Of a stretch of DNA of 35,224 nt, positions 20,603-28,156 are shown one piece after another. The notes beneath the pieces were generated by a model. It saw nothing but the letters and a program-made list of their open reading frames with translations, was not told where the DNA came from and searched no databases. The position numbers were made by a program, and so were the translations under genes. The DNA is from Rhodospirillales bacterium (GTDB lineage Bacteria > Pseudomonadota > Alphaproteobacteria > Rhodospirillales > Magnetospirillaceae), in NCBI GenBank assembly GCA_014379805.1, contig JACMLB010000034.1:1-35224 (forward strand). Reading direction: 5' to 3'. Positions within the stretch are counted from its first letter, which is position 1. Every line of letters starts with the position of its first letter.

Positions 20603-21259
20603 ATGGCTGAGAGCAAGATCAATGCGCCGGGTACGTCAAGCGGGTCATCAACTGTTGGGGCATCCACGACCTACACGGGAACGGGCATCACCGGCGACGA
20701 GGCCACCAGGGATGCCGGCGCTTCGGCGCGGTCCACCGTGGATGTGTTGCGGGCTGGCCGCGAGCAGGCCTTGGGCGAGGCCAAGGCCAAGATGCGCGAA
20801 ACCGCCGACGAGCAGCGCCGTCGTGCCGCCGACGCGGTGGGCGGCATGGCGGGTGCGCTGCATCGCGCGGCGTCTGATATGAAAGCGGAGAACGAAACCA
20901 TGGGCCGCTATACCGACATGGCCGCCGAGCGGCTAGAGGAGGTGTCGCATTACCTGCGTGACACCGATTGGAACGAAGTGGTTCACGGCGCCGAGGATTT
21001 CGCCCGCCGTCAGCCCTATTGGTTCGTGGGCGGGGCCATGGCGGCTGGGTTCGTGCTGGCGCGTTTCGTGAAGAATTCGGGCGAGGCGGCACGGCGTTCC
21101 GACGCTACCGCACGGCTGGGCCAGCGCATGGCGGCTTCGTCGGCGGCGGGCTATGGCACCAGCACCGAGGCCGGGCTGTATCCACCGACCACGGCCACCA
21201 CGGCGCCCATATCCTCTGCCGGGGCTGCTGGAACCACCGCGCCTGGACGGGAGGTCTGA
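20603..21259 (+). CDS. YqjD/ElaB-like membrane-anchored stress protein
   Basis: This 218-residue protein has a Ser/Thr/Gly-rich N-terminus of about 40 residues and a long charged helix (VDVLRAGREQALGEAKAKM through ADEQRRRAADAVGGMAG). A single hydrophobic segment follows the motif FARRQPYWFVGGAMAAGFVL, and the Thr/Ala-rich tail is low in complexity. A charged coiled region followed by a single membrane helix near a basic turn recalls ElaB/YqjD proteins, which bind ribosomes in stationary phase, but the similarity is only to that layout. An AAGGAG ribosome binding site lies just upstream. It sits 2 bases before the holin-like gene, so the two are co-transcribed. Confidence 0.68.
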   Translation: MAESKINAPGTSSGSSTVGASTTYTGTGITGDEATRDAGASARSTVDVLRAGREQALGEAKAKMRETADEQRRRAADAVGGMAGALHRAASDMKAENETMGRYTDMAAERLEEVSHYLRDTDWNEVVHGAEDFARRQPYWFVGGAMAAGFVLARFVKNSGEAARRSDATARLGQRMAASSAAGYGTSTEAGLYPPTTATTAPISSAGAAGTTAPGREV

Positions 21260-21261
21260 CC

Positions 21262-21654
21262 ATGGCCGATATTCTTCCCGACCGTCCGCTCAGCAGTTTG
21301 TTCACCGAGCTGACGCGCGAGACTGCTGCCTTGTTTCGCCAGGAAATCCGGCTGGCCCGGGCCGAATTGAGCGACAAGGCGCGTCAGGCCGGGCGCGGGG
21401 CGGCAGAGATCGCCATCGGCGGGCTGCTGCTGTTCGTCGCCCTGCTGACACTGGCGGCCACCGCGGTATTGGCACTGATGAACGTGGTCCAGCCCTGGTT
21501 GGCGGCGCTGATTGTCGCCGTGGCGGTCGGGCTGATCGGCATCGTCGTGCTGTCCAAGGGCCTGTCCAATATACGGACCGGCAATCTGGCACCCAAACGC
21601 ACCATGGATTCACTGCGCGACAACACCCGCTGGGCCAAGGAGCAGCTGAGATGA
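21262..21654 (+). CDS. Holin-X-like (phage holin superfamily III) membrane protein
   Basis: This 130-residue protein starts at ATG 21262, with GGGAGG 7 bases upstream. The N-terminal amphipathic part (SSLFTELTRETAALFRQEIR) is followed by two membrane helices (AIGGLLLFVALLTLAATAVL and WLAALIVAVAVGLIGIVVLS). This matches the Phage_holin_3_6 (Holin-X) family, which in chromosomes is usually not phage-linked and accompanies DUF3618 and YqjD-like genes, as here. No other phage genes are near. The stop overlaps the DUF3618 start in an ATGA arrangement. Confidence 0.83.
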   Translation: MADILPDRPLSSLFTELTRETAALFRQEIRLARAELSDKARQAGRGAAEIAIGGLLLFVALLTLAATAVLALMNVVQPWLAALIVAVAVGLIGIVVLSKGLSNIRTGNLAPKRTMDSLRDNTRWAKEQLR

Positions 21655-22427
21655 CCGCGACCGAGCACATCGAAGACGAGATCGAGCGAACCCGCGACGA
21701 GATGGCGAGCACCCTGAACGCCATTGAGCGCAAGCTTTCCCCGAAACAGATCATGGATCAGGCGGTGGACACCATGCGTGAACTTGCAAGCGATCAGTCG
21801 CGTGTCGCTCAGGTGGTGCGCGACAATCCTATTCCTTTGGCGTTGATTGGTCTGGGCATCGGCTGGTTTGCCGTGTCCAGCTCCATGGGGCGCAGGTCCT
21901 CGGCCTCGGAAGGCTCGTATGAGAGCATGGAAGGACTGGCGCCAGCCTGGGGCAGTGGGACGGAAAGCCAGACCTATGGCACCGCCGGCAGCGCGGAATA
22001 TACCAGCGAAGGCCGCGACATGCGCGAGCGGGCCAGCCAACTTGCCGGTTCCGCCCGCGAGTCCGTGTCGCGCGCCGCCGACAGCACCCGTGGCAAGGTG
22101 TCGCAATGGAGCCAGCAGGCGCGTACTTCCGCCAATCAGGCTGCCGGGCGTACCCGAGACGTCTATCAGGATCATCCCCTGACCATGGGGGTGGTGGCGG
22201 CATTGGTTGGAGCGGCGTTCGGCGCCATGCTGCCGCGCAGCCGCGCCGAGTCCGAGACTCTGGGCCAAGCAGCGGGCGATATGCTGCGCCAAGCCCGCCA
22301 AGCCGGTTCTGAGCTGGTGGACAAGGCCGGGCGGGTGGCCGACCGTGCCGTCCAGGCGGCCAAGGAGGAAGGCGAGCGTGCCTACCGTCAGGAAACGCCG
22401 GGGACCACGTCGAGCATGACGCATTAG
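21651..22427 (+). CDS. DUF3618-containing membrane protein
   Basis: This 258-residue protein begins with the DUF3618 signature (IEDEIERTRDEMASTLNAIE, then RKLSPKQIMDQAVD). A short hydrophobic helix follows (IPLALIGLGIGWFAVSS). The central part is Gly/Ser/Thr-rich. The C-terminal third holds charged repeats of LEA-like character (ARESVSRAADSTRGKVSQWS), a second hydrophobic segment (TMGVVAALVGAAFGAMLP) and another charged helix. It is translationally coupled to the holin-like gene by ATGA overlap. The family is of unknown function. Amphipathic repeats of this kind are often associated with desiccation or osmotic stress, so an envelope-protecting role is plausible but unproven. Confidence 0.82.
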   Translation: MTATEHIEDEIERTRDEMASTLNAIERKLSPKQIMDQAVDTMRELASDQSRVAQVVRDNPIPLALIGLGIGWFAVSSSMGRRSSASEGSYESMEGLAPAWGSGTESQTYGTAGSAEYTSEGRDMRERASQLAGSARESVSRAADSTRGKVSQWSQQARTSANQAAGRTRDVYQDHPLTMGVVAALVGAAFGAMLPRSRAESETLGQAAGDMLRQARQAGSELVDKAGRVADRAVQAAKEEGERAYRQETPGTTSSMTH

Positions 22428-22439
22428 CGGAGTTAGCCA

Positions 22440-23426
22440 ATGGCGGGAAGCAGGGCAAGTGCGCGGGGCCGCGAGGCCGAGAAGCCGTCGGATATTCCGA
22501 AGACCGGCTGGTTGGATATCGTCAAGCGCGTCTGGGCCGATATCAGCCGGTTCGAGGTTTCGGTGGTCTCGGCGGGTGTCGCCTTCAACGAGTTCTTTGC
22601 CCTGTTCCCCGCCTTGGCCGCAGGTGTGTCGCTGTATGGGTTGGTGGCCGATCCGGCCACGGTGGAGCGTCAGTTGGGTATCTTGGCCGGCTTCATGCCG
22701 GCGGATGTCCATTCCCTGATCGCCGGTCAGTTGCAGGGGCTGACGCAAGCCTCGGGCGGCGCGTTAGGCCTATCGTTGATTATCGCCGTGGTTATTGCTC
22801 TGTGGGGGGCGACGCGGGGCATCAAGGGCATGATGTCCGGCCTCAACATCGTATATCAGGAGCCGGAACAGCGCGGTTTCTTGAAATATAACCTGACCGC
22901 GCTGGGGCTGACGTTCGGCGCCATCATCTTCGGATTGGTGGCATTGGCCCTGGTGGCGGCGGTCCCGGCCCTGCTGAAGCTACTGCCGGTGGGCGAAACC
23001 ATCCAGTCCCTGCTGTCCTTCCTGCGTTGGCCGCTGCTGGCGGTGTTCGTGCTGATCGGGCTGGCGGTGGTCTATCGCTACGCCCCATCCCGCGACACGC
23101 CGCAATGGCGCTGGGTCAGTTGGGGGGCGGTGGTGGCGGCGGCGCTGTGGCTGATCGGCTCGGGCCTGTTCTCGCTGTATGCCGCCAAGTTTGGCGATTT
23201 CAACAAGACCTATGGCTCCATGGCGGCGGTGGCGGTGACCCTGTTGTGGTTCCAGTTGACCAGCTTCGTGGTTCTGCTGGGCGGGCTCATCAACGCCGAG
23301 ATGGAGCACCAAACCGCCAAAGACACCACCGAAGGTCCCGCCCGCCCCATGGGCCAGCGCGGCGCCAACATGGCCGATACGCTGGGGCCGTCTGGGGAGA
23401 AGGTGAGGAAGCAGCGCGGGCATTGA
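22440..23426 (+). CDS. YihY/UPF0761 family inner-membrane protein
   Basis: This 328-residue protein has about six membrane helices and the YihY family pattern: AGVAFNEFFALFPALAAGVS, LSLIIAVVIALWGATRGIKG, LNIVYQEPEQRGFLKYNLTA and the C-terminal DFNKTYGSMAAVAVTLLWFQ. The family was once called ribonuclease BN, but that activity belongs to a different gene, and the function of YihY is unclear. The C-terminal tail of about 45 residues is charged and probably cytoplasmic. It is 12 bases after the DUF3618 stop and forms the end of the envelope cluster. Confidence 0.9.
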   Translation: MAGSRASARGREAEKPSDIPKTGWLDIVKRVWADISRFEVSVVSAGVAFNEFFALFPALAAGVSLYGLVADPATVERQLGILAGFMPADVHSLIAGQLQGLTQASGGALGLSLIIAVVIALWGATRGIKGMMSGLNIVYQEPEQRGFLKYNLTALGLTFGAIIFGLVALALVAAVPALLKLLPVGETIQSLLSFLRWPLLAVFVLIGLAVVYRYAPSRDTPQWRWVSWGAVVAAALWLIGSGLFSLYAAKFGDFNKTYGSMAAVAVTLLWFQLTSFVVLLGGLINAEMEHQTAKDTTEGPARPMGQRGANMADTLGPSGEKVRKQRGH

Positions 23427-23513
23427 GGAACTAACAGCTATCCCCGTTTGCGCCCGCCCGTCTTTCCTCCTACCGCGCGATAATGGCTTATGTCCAAACG
23501 CGAGGAGGACCCC

Positions 23514-23897
23514 ATGCGAACGGGAGCTCTGACGGTTACGGCCCTGTTGACCCTGTGCGTCGCTTTGCCGGCGCTGGCTGCGGACCCGTTGGCGGCGCTT
23601 GATGGTGATAAAATCATGGACTCGCGGTCTAACGGCAAGCGGCTTAGGGAGAAACTTGATCCCCTGTCCGCCATGGTCCCGGTCAAGCCTCAGGTAACGG
23701 TCACCTTGCCGGCAGCGGCGGCGGAGACCTTGCCGCCATCGTTCAACACCGGCGGCGGGCTCACTCCCATTAGCCCCGTTCCCAGTACTCGACCTGTGCC
23801 CGGCAGCGGTGTTTGGGCTGGTCCCACGGCGCCGACGCCGCCCACCTTGCCTTCGGTTATTGGTCCTACCGGACCCTTGTGGAAATTCGGTGACTGA
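23514..23897 (+). CDS. Small exported proline-rich protein of unknown function
   Basis: The start at 23514 has GAGGAGG 6 bases upstream, and the product (127 residues) then starts with a signal peptide (MRTGALTVTALLTLCVALP, cleaved near LAADP). The mature part is rich in Pro, Thr, Gly and Val (TRPVPGSGVWAGPTAPTPP) and has no recognised domain. It lies 36 bases before the first Crp/Fnr gene, on the same strand. A hairpin in that gap could separate the two units or control translation of the regulator. I do not recognise a family. Confidence 0.65.
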   Translation: MRTGALTVTALLTLCVALPALAADPLAALDGDKIMDSRSNGKRLREKLDPLSAMVPVKPQVTVTLPAAAAETLPPSFNTGGGLTPISPVPSTRPVPGSGVWAGPTAPTPPTLPSVIGPTGPLWKFGD

Positions 23898-23903
23898 TGG
23901 GCT

Positions 23904-23931
23904 AGGGTCCCCTCCAAGTCTGGAGGGACCT
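23904..23931 (+). promoter_or_regulatory. Hairpin covering the ribosome binding site of the first Crp/Fnr gene
   Basis: The left arm AGGGTCCCCTCCA (23904-23916) pairs with TGGAGGGACCT (23921-23931) across the tetraloop AGTC, with one bulged C. The right arm contains GGAGGGA, the ribosome binding site for ATG 23934, so folding would block translation. There is no T-run, so it is unlikely to be a rho-independent terminator. Confidence 0.55.
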
Positions 23932-23933
23932 GT

Positions 23934-24635
23934 ATGTCCGAAAATGGTGTGGATAAGGGCGTTCTGCTGCAATTGCAGTTCACCCCGTTATTCTCGGGAC
24001 TGATGGAGCCCGATATCCGCGATCTGATCGCGGGGGCCGAGCTGATCCAATTCCCCCATGAGCATCAGCTTTACCAGCAGGGGGATGTGGTCGAGCGGTT
24101 CTTCGTGGTCATGGACGGCCATGTGGAACTGTCCATGGATATGGATGGCCGGCGCTCGGTGGTGGAAGTGGCGCGCAAGGGCACCGTGCTGGGCGACGCC
24201 GCCATGTTCGGCGAGGGCCGCTTTTTCATGAGCGCCCGCGTGCTGACCGGCGCCACCGTGCTGGCGGTGCCGGCGGCCTCGTTCCTGGTCAAGCTGGAAC
24301 CGCGCTTCGACATCATCACTCACATGCTGTCCACCATGTCGTTCCGCCTGCGCATGCTGGTGCGTCAGATCGCCGAGCTGAAACTGAAGACCACCGCTCA
24401 GCGCCTGGGCAGCTTCCTGCTGTCCCAGGTGGATGCCGAGGAGGGCCGGGTAACCCTGCGCTTTCCCTACGACAAGAAGCTGGTGGCCGACGAGTTGGGC
24501 ATGAAGCCGGAAAGCCTGTCCCGCGCTTTGGGCAAGCTCGCCAAGCTGGGGGTGGAGTCGCTGCCCGACAACACCGTGGTCATTGCCGATGTGGACGCCT
24601 TGCGCGAATTCTGCGTCGAAGACGATTTGAGGTAG
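23934..24635 (+). CDS. Crp/Fnr family transcriptional regulator, first of a tandem pair
   Basis: This 233-residue regulator has an N-terminal cyclic-nucleotide-binding-like domain (LYQQGDVVERFFVVMDGHVE, RKGTVLGDAAMFGEG) and a dimerisation helix. The C-terminal helix-turn-helix contains DKKLVADELGMKPESLSRAL. The recognition helix reads ESLSR, matching the E-x-x-S-R rule by which FNR proteins contact TTGA half-sites. There are no N-terminal cysteines for an iron-sulfur cluster, so a haem-based Dnr-like mechanism or another ligand is more likely. It lies four bases before a second, similar regulator. Targets may include the FNR-like boxes upstream of ccpA and of the DUF2249 operon, which is inference. 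Confidence 0.9.
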   Translation: MSENGVDKGVLLQLQFTPLFSGLMEPDIRDLIAGAELIQFPHEHQLYQQGDVVERFFVVMDGHVELSMDMDGRRSVVEVARKGTVLGDAAMFGEGRFFMSARVLTGATVLAVPAASFLVKLEPRFDIITHMLSTMSFRLRMLVRQIAELKLKTTAQRLGSFLLSQVDAEEGRVTLRFPYDKKLVADELGMKPESLSRALGKLAKLGVESLPDNTVVIADVDALREFCVEDDLR

Positions 24636-24639
24636 GGAC

Positions 24640-25332
24640 ATGGCCGGATTGAACGCAGCCGATTTGGAATTATGCGCGACCGCGCCCCTATTCGTGGCCG
24701 TCAGCCGCCCCGATTTGGCGCTGCTGCTGGAGCAGGCCCAGGCGGTGAGCTACAACGAAACCGGGCTGCTGTTCAGCCAGGGCGACGCCGCCGACCGCTT
24801 CTTCGTGGTGCTGGAAGGCCGCGTCAATCTGTTCGCCCTGACCGAGACCGGCGACCAATCGGTCATCGAAGTGTTCGACCCCATCGCCACCTTCGCCGAA
24901 GCCGCTATCTTCTCGTCGGGCAAGTTCCCGTTGAATTGCGAAGTGGTGGCCGGGTCCAGGCTGGTGCATGTGCCCGCCGGCCCGTTCCTGCGGCGCTTGG
25001 GCGAGAACCGCAAGCTGGCCTTCCATCTGCTGTCGGGTCTGTCGCGCTGGCAGAAGCGCATGATCCATGAAATCACCGAGCTGAAAAGCAAATCGCCGGG
25101 TCAACGCTTGGCCTCGTTTCTGCTGGCCTTGGCCAAGGGTGAAGAGGGCACGGCCCAGATCAGGCTGCCCATTACCAAGGCAGTGCTTGCCAGCCGAATC
25201 GGCATCGCCCCGGAATCCCTGTCGCGCGCTTTGGGGCGGCTGAAGGCGGTGGGGGTGGAAACTCAGGGGCGCGATGTGGTGCTGACGGATTTGGACGCCC
25301 TGCGGCGGTTGGTGCGTGAAGGCGGCGAATAG
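24640..25332 (+). CDS. Crp/Fnr family transcriptional regulator, second of a tandem pair
   Basis: This 230-residue protein shares the architecture of the gene before it. The sensor-domain motif is LLFSQGDAADRFFVVLEGRV, with IATFAEAAIFSSGKFPLNCE after it. The helix-turn-helix is KAVLASRIGIAPESLSRALG with the same ESLSR recognition helix. The two proteins are clearly homologous but differ over most of their length, so this is an old duplication. The two cysteines (C12 and one near residue 108) do not form an FNR-type cluster motif. Four bases separate it from the previous stop, so they are one operon. The operon with an FNR-like box downstream contains nitric-oxide/oxygen-type genes, so a Dnr- or NnrR-like role is likely. 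Confidence 0.9.
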   Translation: MAGLNAADLELCATAPLFVAVSRPDLALLLEQAQAVSYNETGLLFSQGDAADRFFVVLEGRVNLFALTETGDQSVIEVFDPIATFAEAAIFSSGKFPLNCEVVAGSRLVHVPAGPFLRRLGENRKLAFHLLSGLSRWQKRMIHEITELKSKSPGQRLASFLLALAKGEEGTAQIRLPITKAVLASRIGIAPESLSRALGRLKAVGVETQGRDVVLTDLDALRRLVREGGE

Positions 25333-25356
25333 GTTAAGGCCCGCTTCTTGCTTCCC

Positions 25357-25370
25357 TTGCCCAAGATCAA
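25357..25370 (+). promoter_or_regulatory. FNR/Dnr-like binding site upstream of the DUF2249 operon
   Basis: TTGCCCAAGATCAA matches the TTGAT-N4-ATCAA consensus at 8 of 10 positions. Its centre lies about 41 bases upstream of a plausible start site near 25404, with TAAGCT (25392-25397) as a possible -10 box. This is the class II activator geometry of FNR and Dnr promoters. The two Crp/Fnr genes end just before it. Confidence 0.55.
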
Positions 25371-25422
25371 AGAATTATCGCCGCTTTTTTGTAAGCTTGG
25401 CGACGAAGCAGGGAGTTTGCCC

Positions 25423-25977
25423 ATGAGCGACGTGCAAGGACAAGCGGGGCCGCCGGCATGGCTGGCTTTGGCGTTGGACGCCTCGCCGTTGGACGTCCGC
25501 CCGGTTCTGGCCGGTGGCGAGGACCCGTTCCAGGTCATCATGGCTACCGCCGACCCCGTTGAGCCCAACGGAATCCTTGTCATTGACGCGCCGTTCAATC
25601 CTTCGCCGCTACGCCGCGCTTTGGCCGGGCGCGGGTTTTCCTCCTATGGCCGCAAGTTGGCCGAGGGCCATTGGCGGGTGTTCTTCCACCGCGACGGCGG
25701 CACCGATTGGGAGCGTGACGCAGACGTAACGGTCGGTCCCGAGGGCGCCATGCATTGGCGCGAAGCCGACGGCCTGCACATCGACGTGCGCAAACTGAAG
25801 CCGCCGCAGCCCATGCTGGCGATCCTGCGCCTGTTGGAGCAAACCACTGACACCGTGGTGGTTCACCACGAACGAGTTCCCCAATTCCTGTTCCCCGAAA
25901 TGGCCGAACGCGGCTGGCAGGTGGCGCGCATGGTCGAGGAATTCGCCAATGTGCGCCTGTGGCTGGAGCGCGCCTGA
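25423..25977 (+). CDS. DUF2249 domain protein (two tandem modules)
   Basis: The start at ATG 25423 follows GGGAG by 7 bases and gives 184 residues. The first module covers LALDASPLDVRPVLAGGEDP through ILVIDAPFNPSPLRRALAGR and SYGRKLAEGHWRVFF. The second is shorter (LHIDVRKLKPPQPMLAILRL to FPEMAERGWQVARMV). DUF2249 proteins have a TusA-like small alpha/beta fold and often accompany hemerythrin and nitric oxide-related genes, as here, but their activity is not known to me. The Cys of TusA is not evident. The stop overlaps the start of the membrane protein (TGATG), so the genes are coupled. Confidence 0.78.
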   Translation: MSDVQGQAGPPAWLALALDASPLDVRPVLAGGEDPFQVIMATADPVEPNGILVIDAPFNPSPLRRALAGRGFSSYGRKLAEGHWRVFFHRDGGTDWERDADVTVGPEGAMHWREADGLHIDVRKLKPPQPMLAILRLLEQTTDTVVVHHERVPQFLFPEMAERGWQVARMVEEFANVRLWLERA

Positions 25978-27272
25978 TGTTTGCCGGTCAATTCATGATG
26001 GGCGCGCAAGACCGCCTGTTGCCGCCCTCGATCCCCTTCCGCTTCTTCGCCACCGCCATCGTCTTCCACGTGGCTGGCTGGGCCGTGCTGTTGGCTGGCG
26101 CCGACGAGCTGCCGGGCTTCATGGGCGGGCTTGGCCTTGGTCTGGCCGGGCTGCATCTCATGACCCTGGGTGTGCTTGCTATGACCGCCATGGGGGCCGC
26201 GTTCCAATTGCTGCCCGTGGCCACCAGCCGTCAATTGGGGCCAAGCTGGGCCTGCCGCTTGACGTGGTGGCTGTACACCCCCGGCGTGGCGGTGCTCAGC
26301 CTGGGTCTGGCGAGCCAATTCGTGTGGGCCCTGCATGTGGGCGGCACGCTGGTGGCCGGCGGGCTGGCCCTGTTCGCCGTACTGGTGGGGCGCAATCTGC
26401 TGCAGGTGTCCGAACTGCCCGGCGTCACCCGCCATGCCTGGGTAGCGCTGGTGTCCTTGGCGGGTCTCGCTGTGCTCGGGCTGATGCTGATCGTGGATAT
26501 TCAAGGCGGCTTCCTGCCCAACCGCGCGGCGTTGGCGGCATCCCACGCCATCCTGGCGGGATACGGCTTCATGGGCAGTTTGGCCCTGGGCTTTTCCTAT
26601 GTGCTGGTGCCCATGTTCGTGCTGTCCCAGGGCGTGTCCGACCGCGATGGCCGCCGCACCGCGTGGCTGACTGCCGTAGCGCTGGTTGTGGCGGCGGGCG
26701 GTGCCGCGCTGGGCAACGGCTTGGTGGCGGGTTTGGGCGGTGTGGTCGGCCTGATCGCCATCGGCCTGCATCTGCGGGCCTTGCTGGCGGTGCTGAAGAC
26801 CCGCATGCGCAAACGGCTGGAGACCTTCTTCCGCATGATCAAGGCGGCATGGCTGGTGTTGCCGGCCAGCGTGCTCGTGGGCCTGTTCCTGGCCCTGGGC
26901 GACTCGCCCGAACTGACCGCGCCCTTGTGGGGCTGGCTGCTGGTGTTCGGCTGGCTGCTGACCTTCGTCACCGGCATCCTGCAGCGCATCATGCCGTTCC
27001 TCGCCTCCATGCATTCGGGGGCCAATGGCGGCAAGCCGGCGCTGATGTCGCGCTTGGTGGCCGATCGCCCATTGCTGATCCACGCCATCGCCCATGGCCT
27101 CGCCGTGACCCTGGTGGCTGCCGGTTTGCTGGCCCAGGCGCCGCTGCTGGTGCGTGCCGGAGCCGCCTCGGGCCTGATCGGCGCCGTTTCCTTCACCCTG
27201 TTCGCCATCGAATTGATGCGGCGCTACCGCGCCCATGAAGCCGCTAACCCCAAAGGACCTGCGTCATGCTGA
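25977..27272 (+). CDS. Polytopic membrane protein, haem-copper-oxidase/NnrS-like
   Basis: This 431-residue protein has about twelve hydrophobic helices. Conserved-looking histidines occur in helices: FHVAGWAVLLAG, LHLMTLGVLAMTAMGAAFQL, ASHAILAGYGFMGSLALGFS, MHSGANGG and LIHAIAHGLAV. HLMTLG-AMTAMGA-FQLLPV is a motif I associate with subunit I-like proteins of haem-copper oxidases that lack the active-site set. The WHAHEM motif of true NnrS is not seen. It is translationally coupled to DUF2249 and overlaps hemerythrin by 7 bases, so a nitric oxide-response or haem role is plausible. The start is ATG 25977, because GGAG lies 8 bases upstream. An in-frame GTG at 25959 is less likely. Confidence 0.62.
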   Translation: MFAGQFMMGAQDRLLPPSIPFRFFATAIVFHVAGWAVLLAGADELPGFMGGLGLGLAGLHLMTLGVLAMTAMGAAFQLLPVATSRQLGPSWACRLTWWLYTPGVAVLSLGLASQFVWALHVGGTLVAGGLALFAVLVGRNLLQVSELPGVTRHAWVALVSLAGLAVLGLMLIVDIQGGFLPNRAALAASHAILAGYGFMGSLALGFSYVLVPMFVLSQGVSDRDGRRTAWLTAVALVVAAGGAALGNGLVAGLGGVVGLIAIGLHLRALLAVLKTRMRKRLETFFRMIKAAWLVLPASVLVGLFLALGDSPELTAPLWGWLLVFGWLLTFVTGILQRIMPFLASMHSGANGGKPALMSRLVADRPLLIHAIAHGLAVTLVAAGLLAQAPLLVRAGAASGLIGAVSFTLFAIELMRRYRAHEAANPKGPASC

Positions 27273-27763
27273 GCCAGACCAAGATCGGTACCCTGCTGCA
27301 CGAAGACCACATGGCCACCATCGAGACCCTGCAGGGGCTTGAGGAATTCCTGGGCCGCAACAAGGCGACGCCCAAGCTGGACGATACCGCCAAGGCCTTC
27401 CTGGGCCATCTGGCCAAGACGCTGCGCGAAGAGGTCGAGAAGCATTTCGGCTTCGAGGAAAACCACCTGTTCCCGGTCTTCATCGAGCGCGGCGAAACCG
27501 GCATCGTCATGATGCTGACCCACGAACACCGCGTCATCCTGCCATTGGCCGTGCAAGTGGCCGAACTGGCGACCGCCGCTGCCGAATCGGGTTTTGACGC
27601 GCAGAACTGGCTCGACTTCCGTGACGCGGGAAGCGAGTTGGTCGAGCGTGAAATTTTCCATGTGCAGAAGGAAGAGATGGGCCTGCTATCGGCCATCTCG
27701 GCGCTGGTCGCCCCGGACGTGGATGCCCGTCTGGCGGAAACCTACCGCGAAGTCGTCGGCTGA
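27266..27763 (+). CDS. Hemerythrin-domain protein
   Basis: This 165-residue soluble protein has the hemerythrin four-helix pattern of His and carboxylate ligands. The segments are TLLHEDHMATIETL (H12, H15), LREEVEKHFGFEENHLFPVF (His plus Glu), MLTHEHRVIL and EIFHVQKEEM. These can hold a non-haem di-iron centre that binds oxygen or nitric oxide. Start and previous stop overlap by 7 bases, and AAAGGA lies upstream. Proteins of this family next to Dnr-like regulators often take part in nitric oxide protection or iron-sulfur repair (YtfE-like), but the exact role is inference. Confidence 0.85.
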   Translation: MLSQTKIGTLLHEDHMATIETLQGLEEFLGRNKATPKLDDTAKAFLGHLAKTLREEVEKHFGFEENHLFPVFIERGETGIVMMLTHEHRVILPLAVQVAELATAAAESGFDAQNWLDFRDAGSELVEREIFHVQKEEMGLLSAISALVAPDVDARLAETYREVVG

Positions 27764-27775
27764 CACTTGCGAACT

Positions 27776-27804
27776 CCCTCCCCCATGTCGTGCATGGGGG
27801 AGGG
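27776..27804. terminator. Strong hairpin between convergent genes
   Basis: CCCTCCCCCATG (27776-27787) pairs perfectly with CATGGGGGAGGG (27793-27804) across the loop TCGTG. It lies 12 bases after the hemerythrin stop and 11 bases from the stop of the convergent acidic-protein gene. No T-run follows on either strand, so it may stabilise mRNA ends or work with Rho rather than end transcription by itself. Confidence 0.55.
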
Positions 27805-27814
27805 GCGCAAAACC

Positions 27815-28156
27815 TTATTCGTCGGCCAGATCGGCGGCCGGAAGCACGGTGACGCCGGTGCCGTCCTCGTCTTCAATCAGGACGATGTCGCCGGCAATGC
27901 GCTCTTCCGACTTCGACAAATTGTTGAAGTAGTGCCATAGGAAGGAAACGGCGATGGTCTGATCGATCTGATCGTCCTCGTCCATCTCGTCCTCGTCCAT
28001 GGCCGAGACGTCGCGCAGGATCTCCAGGGAATCGTCGAACATTTCCTCGACGTCGGGATTGTCCTCAAGCACGTTCTTGATGATGTACGCATGCTCGGTA
28101 TCGTCGAGCTCGTACTTCCATTGCGCGTTGCCGGACTTGTAGTAGACGGTGATCAT
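27815..28156 (-). CDS. Small acidic protein of unknown function
   Basis: ATG 28156 was chosen because AGGA lies about 10 bases upstream; the frame remains open further upstream. The 113-residue product starts MITVYYKSGNAQWKYELDD. It has a strongly acidic middle (DVSAMDEDEMDEDDQIDQ) and an AVSFLWHYFNNLSKSEERIA segment. No cysteines, membrane helix or signal peptide are present. I do not recognise a family. The acidic stretch could bind metal ions or basic partners, but nothing in the sequence decides this. It is divergent from purU. Confidence 0.62.
   Translation of the reverse strand: MITVYYKSGNAQWKYELDDTEHAYIIKNVLEDNPDVEEMFDDSLEILRDVSAMDEDEMDEDDQIDQTIAVSFLWHYFNNLSKSEERIAGDIVLIEDEDGTGVTVLPAADLADE

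Noticed and set aside
21262-21654. Possible prophage signal from the holin-like gene
   Set aside because: No other phage gene is near, and holin-X-like proteins are common in chromosomal stress clusters with DUF3618.
25863-27236. 457-codon minus-strand frame opposite the polytopic membrane protein
   Set aside because: Gln/His/Gly-rich shadow. The plus-strand protein has helices, a ribosome binding site and coupled neighbours.
27776-27804. Considered calling this hairpin a confident rho-independent terminator
   Set aside because: The stem is strong but neither strand has a following T-run, so it is listed with lower confidence.
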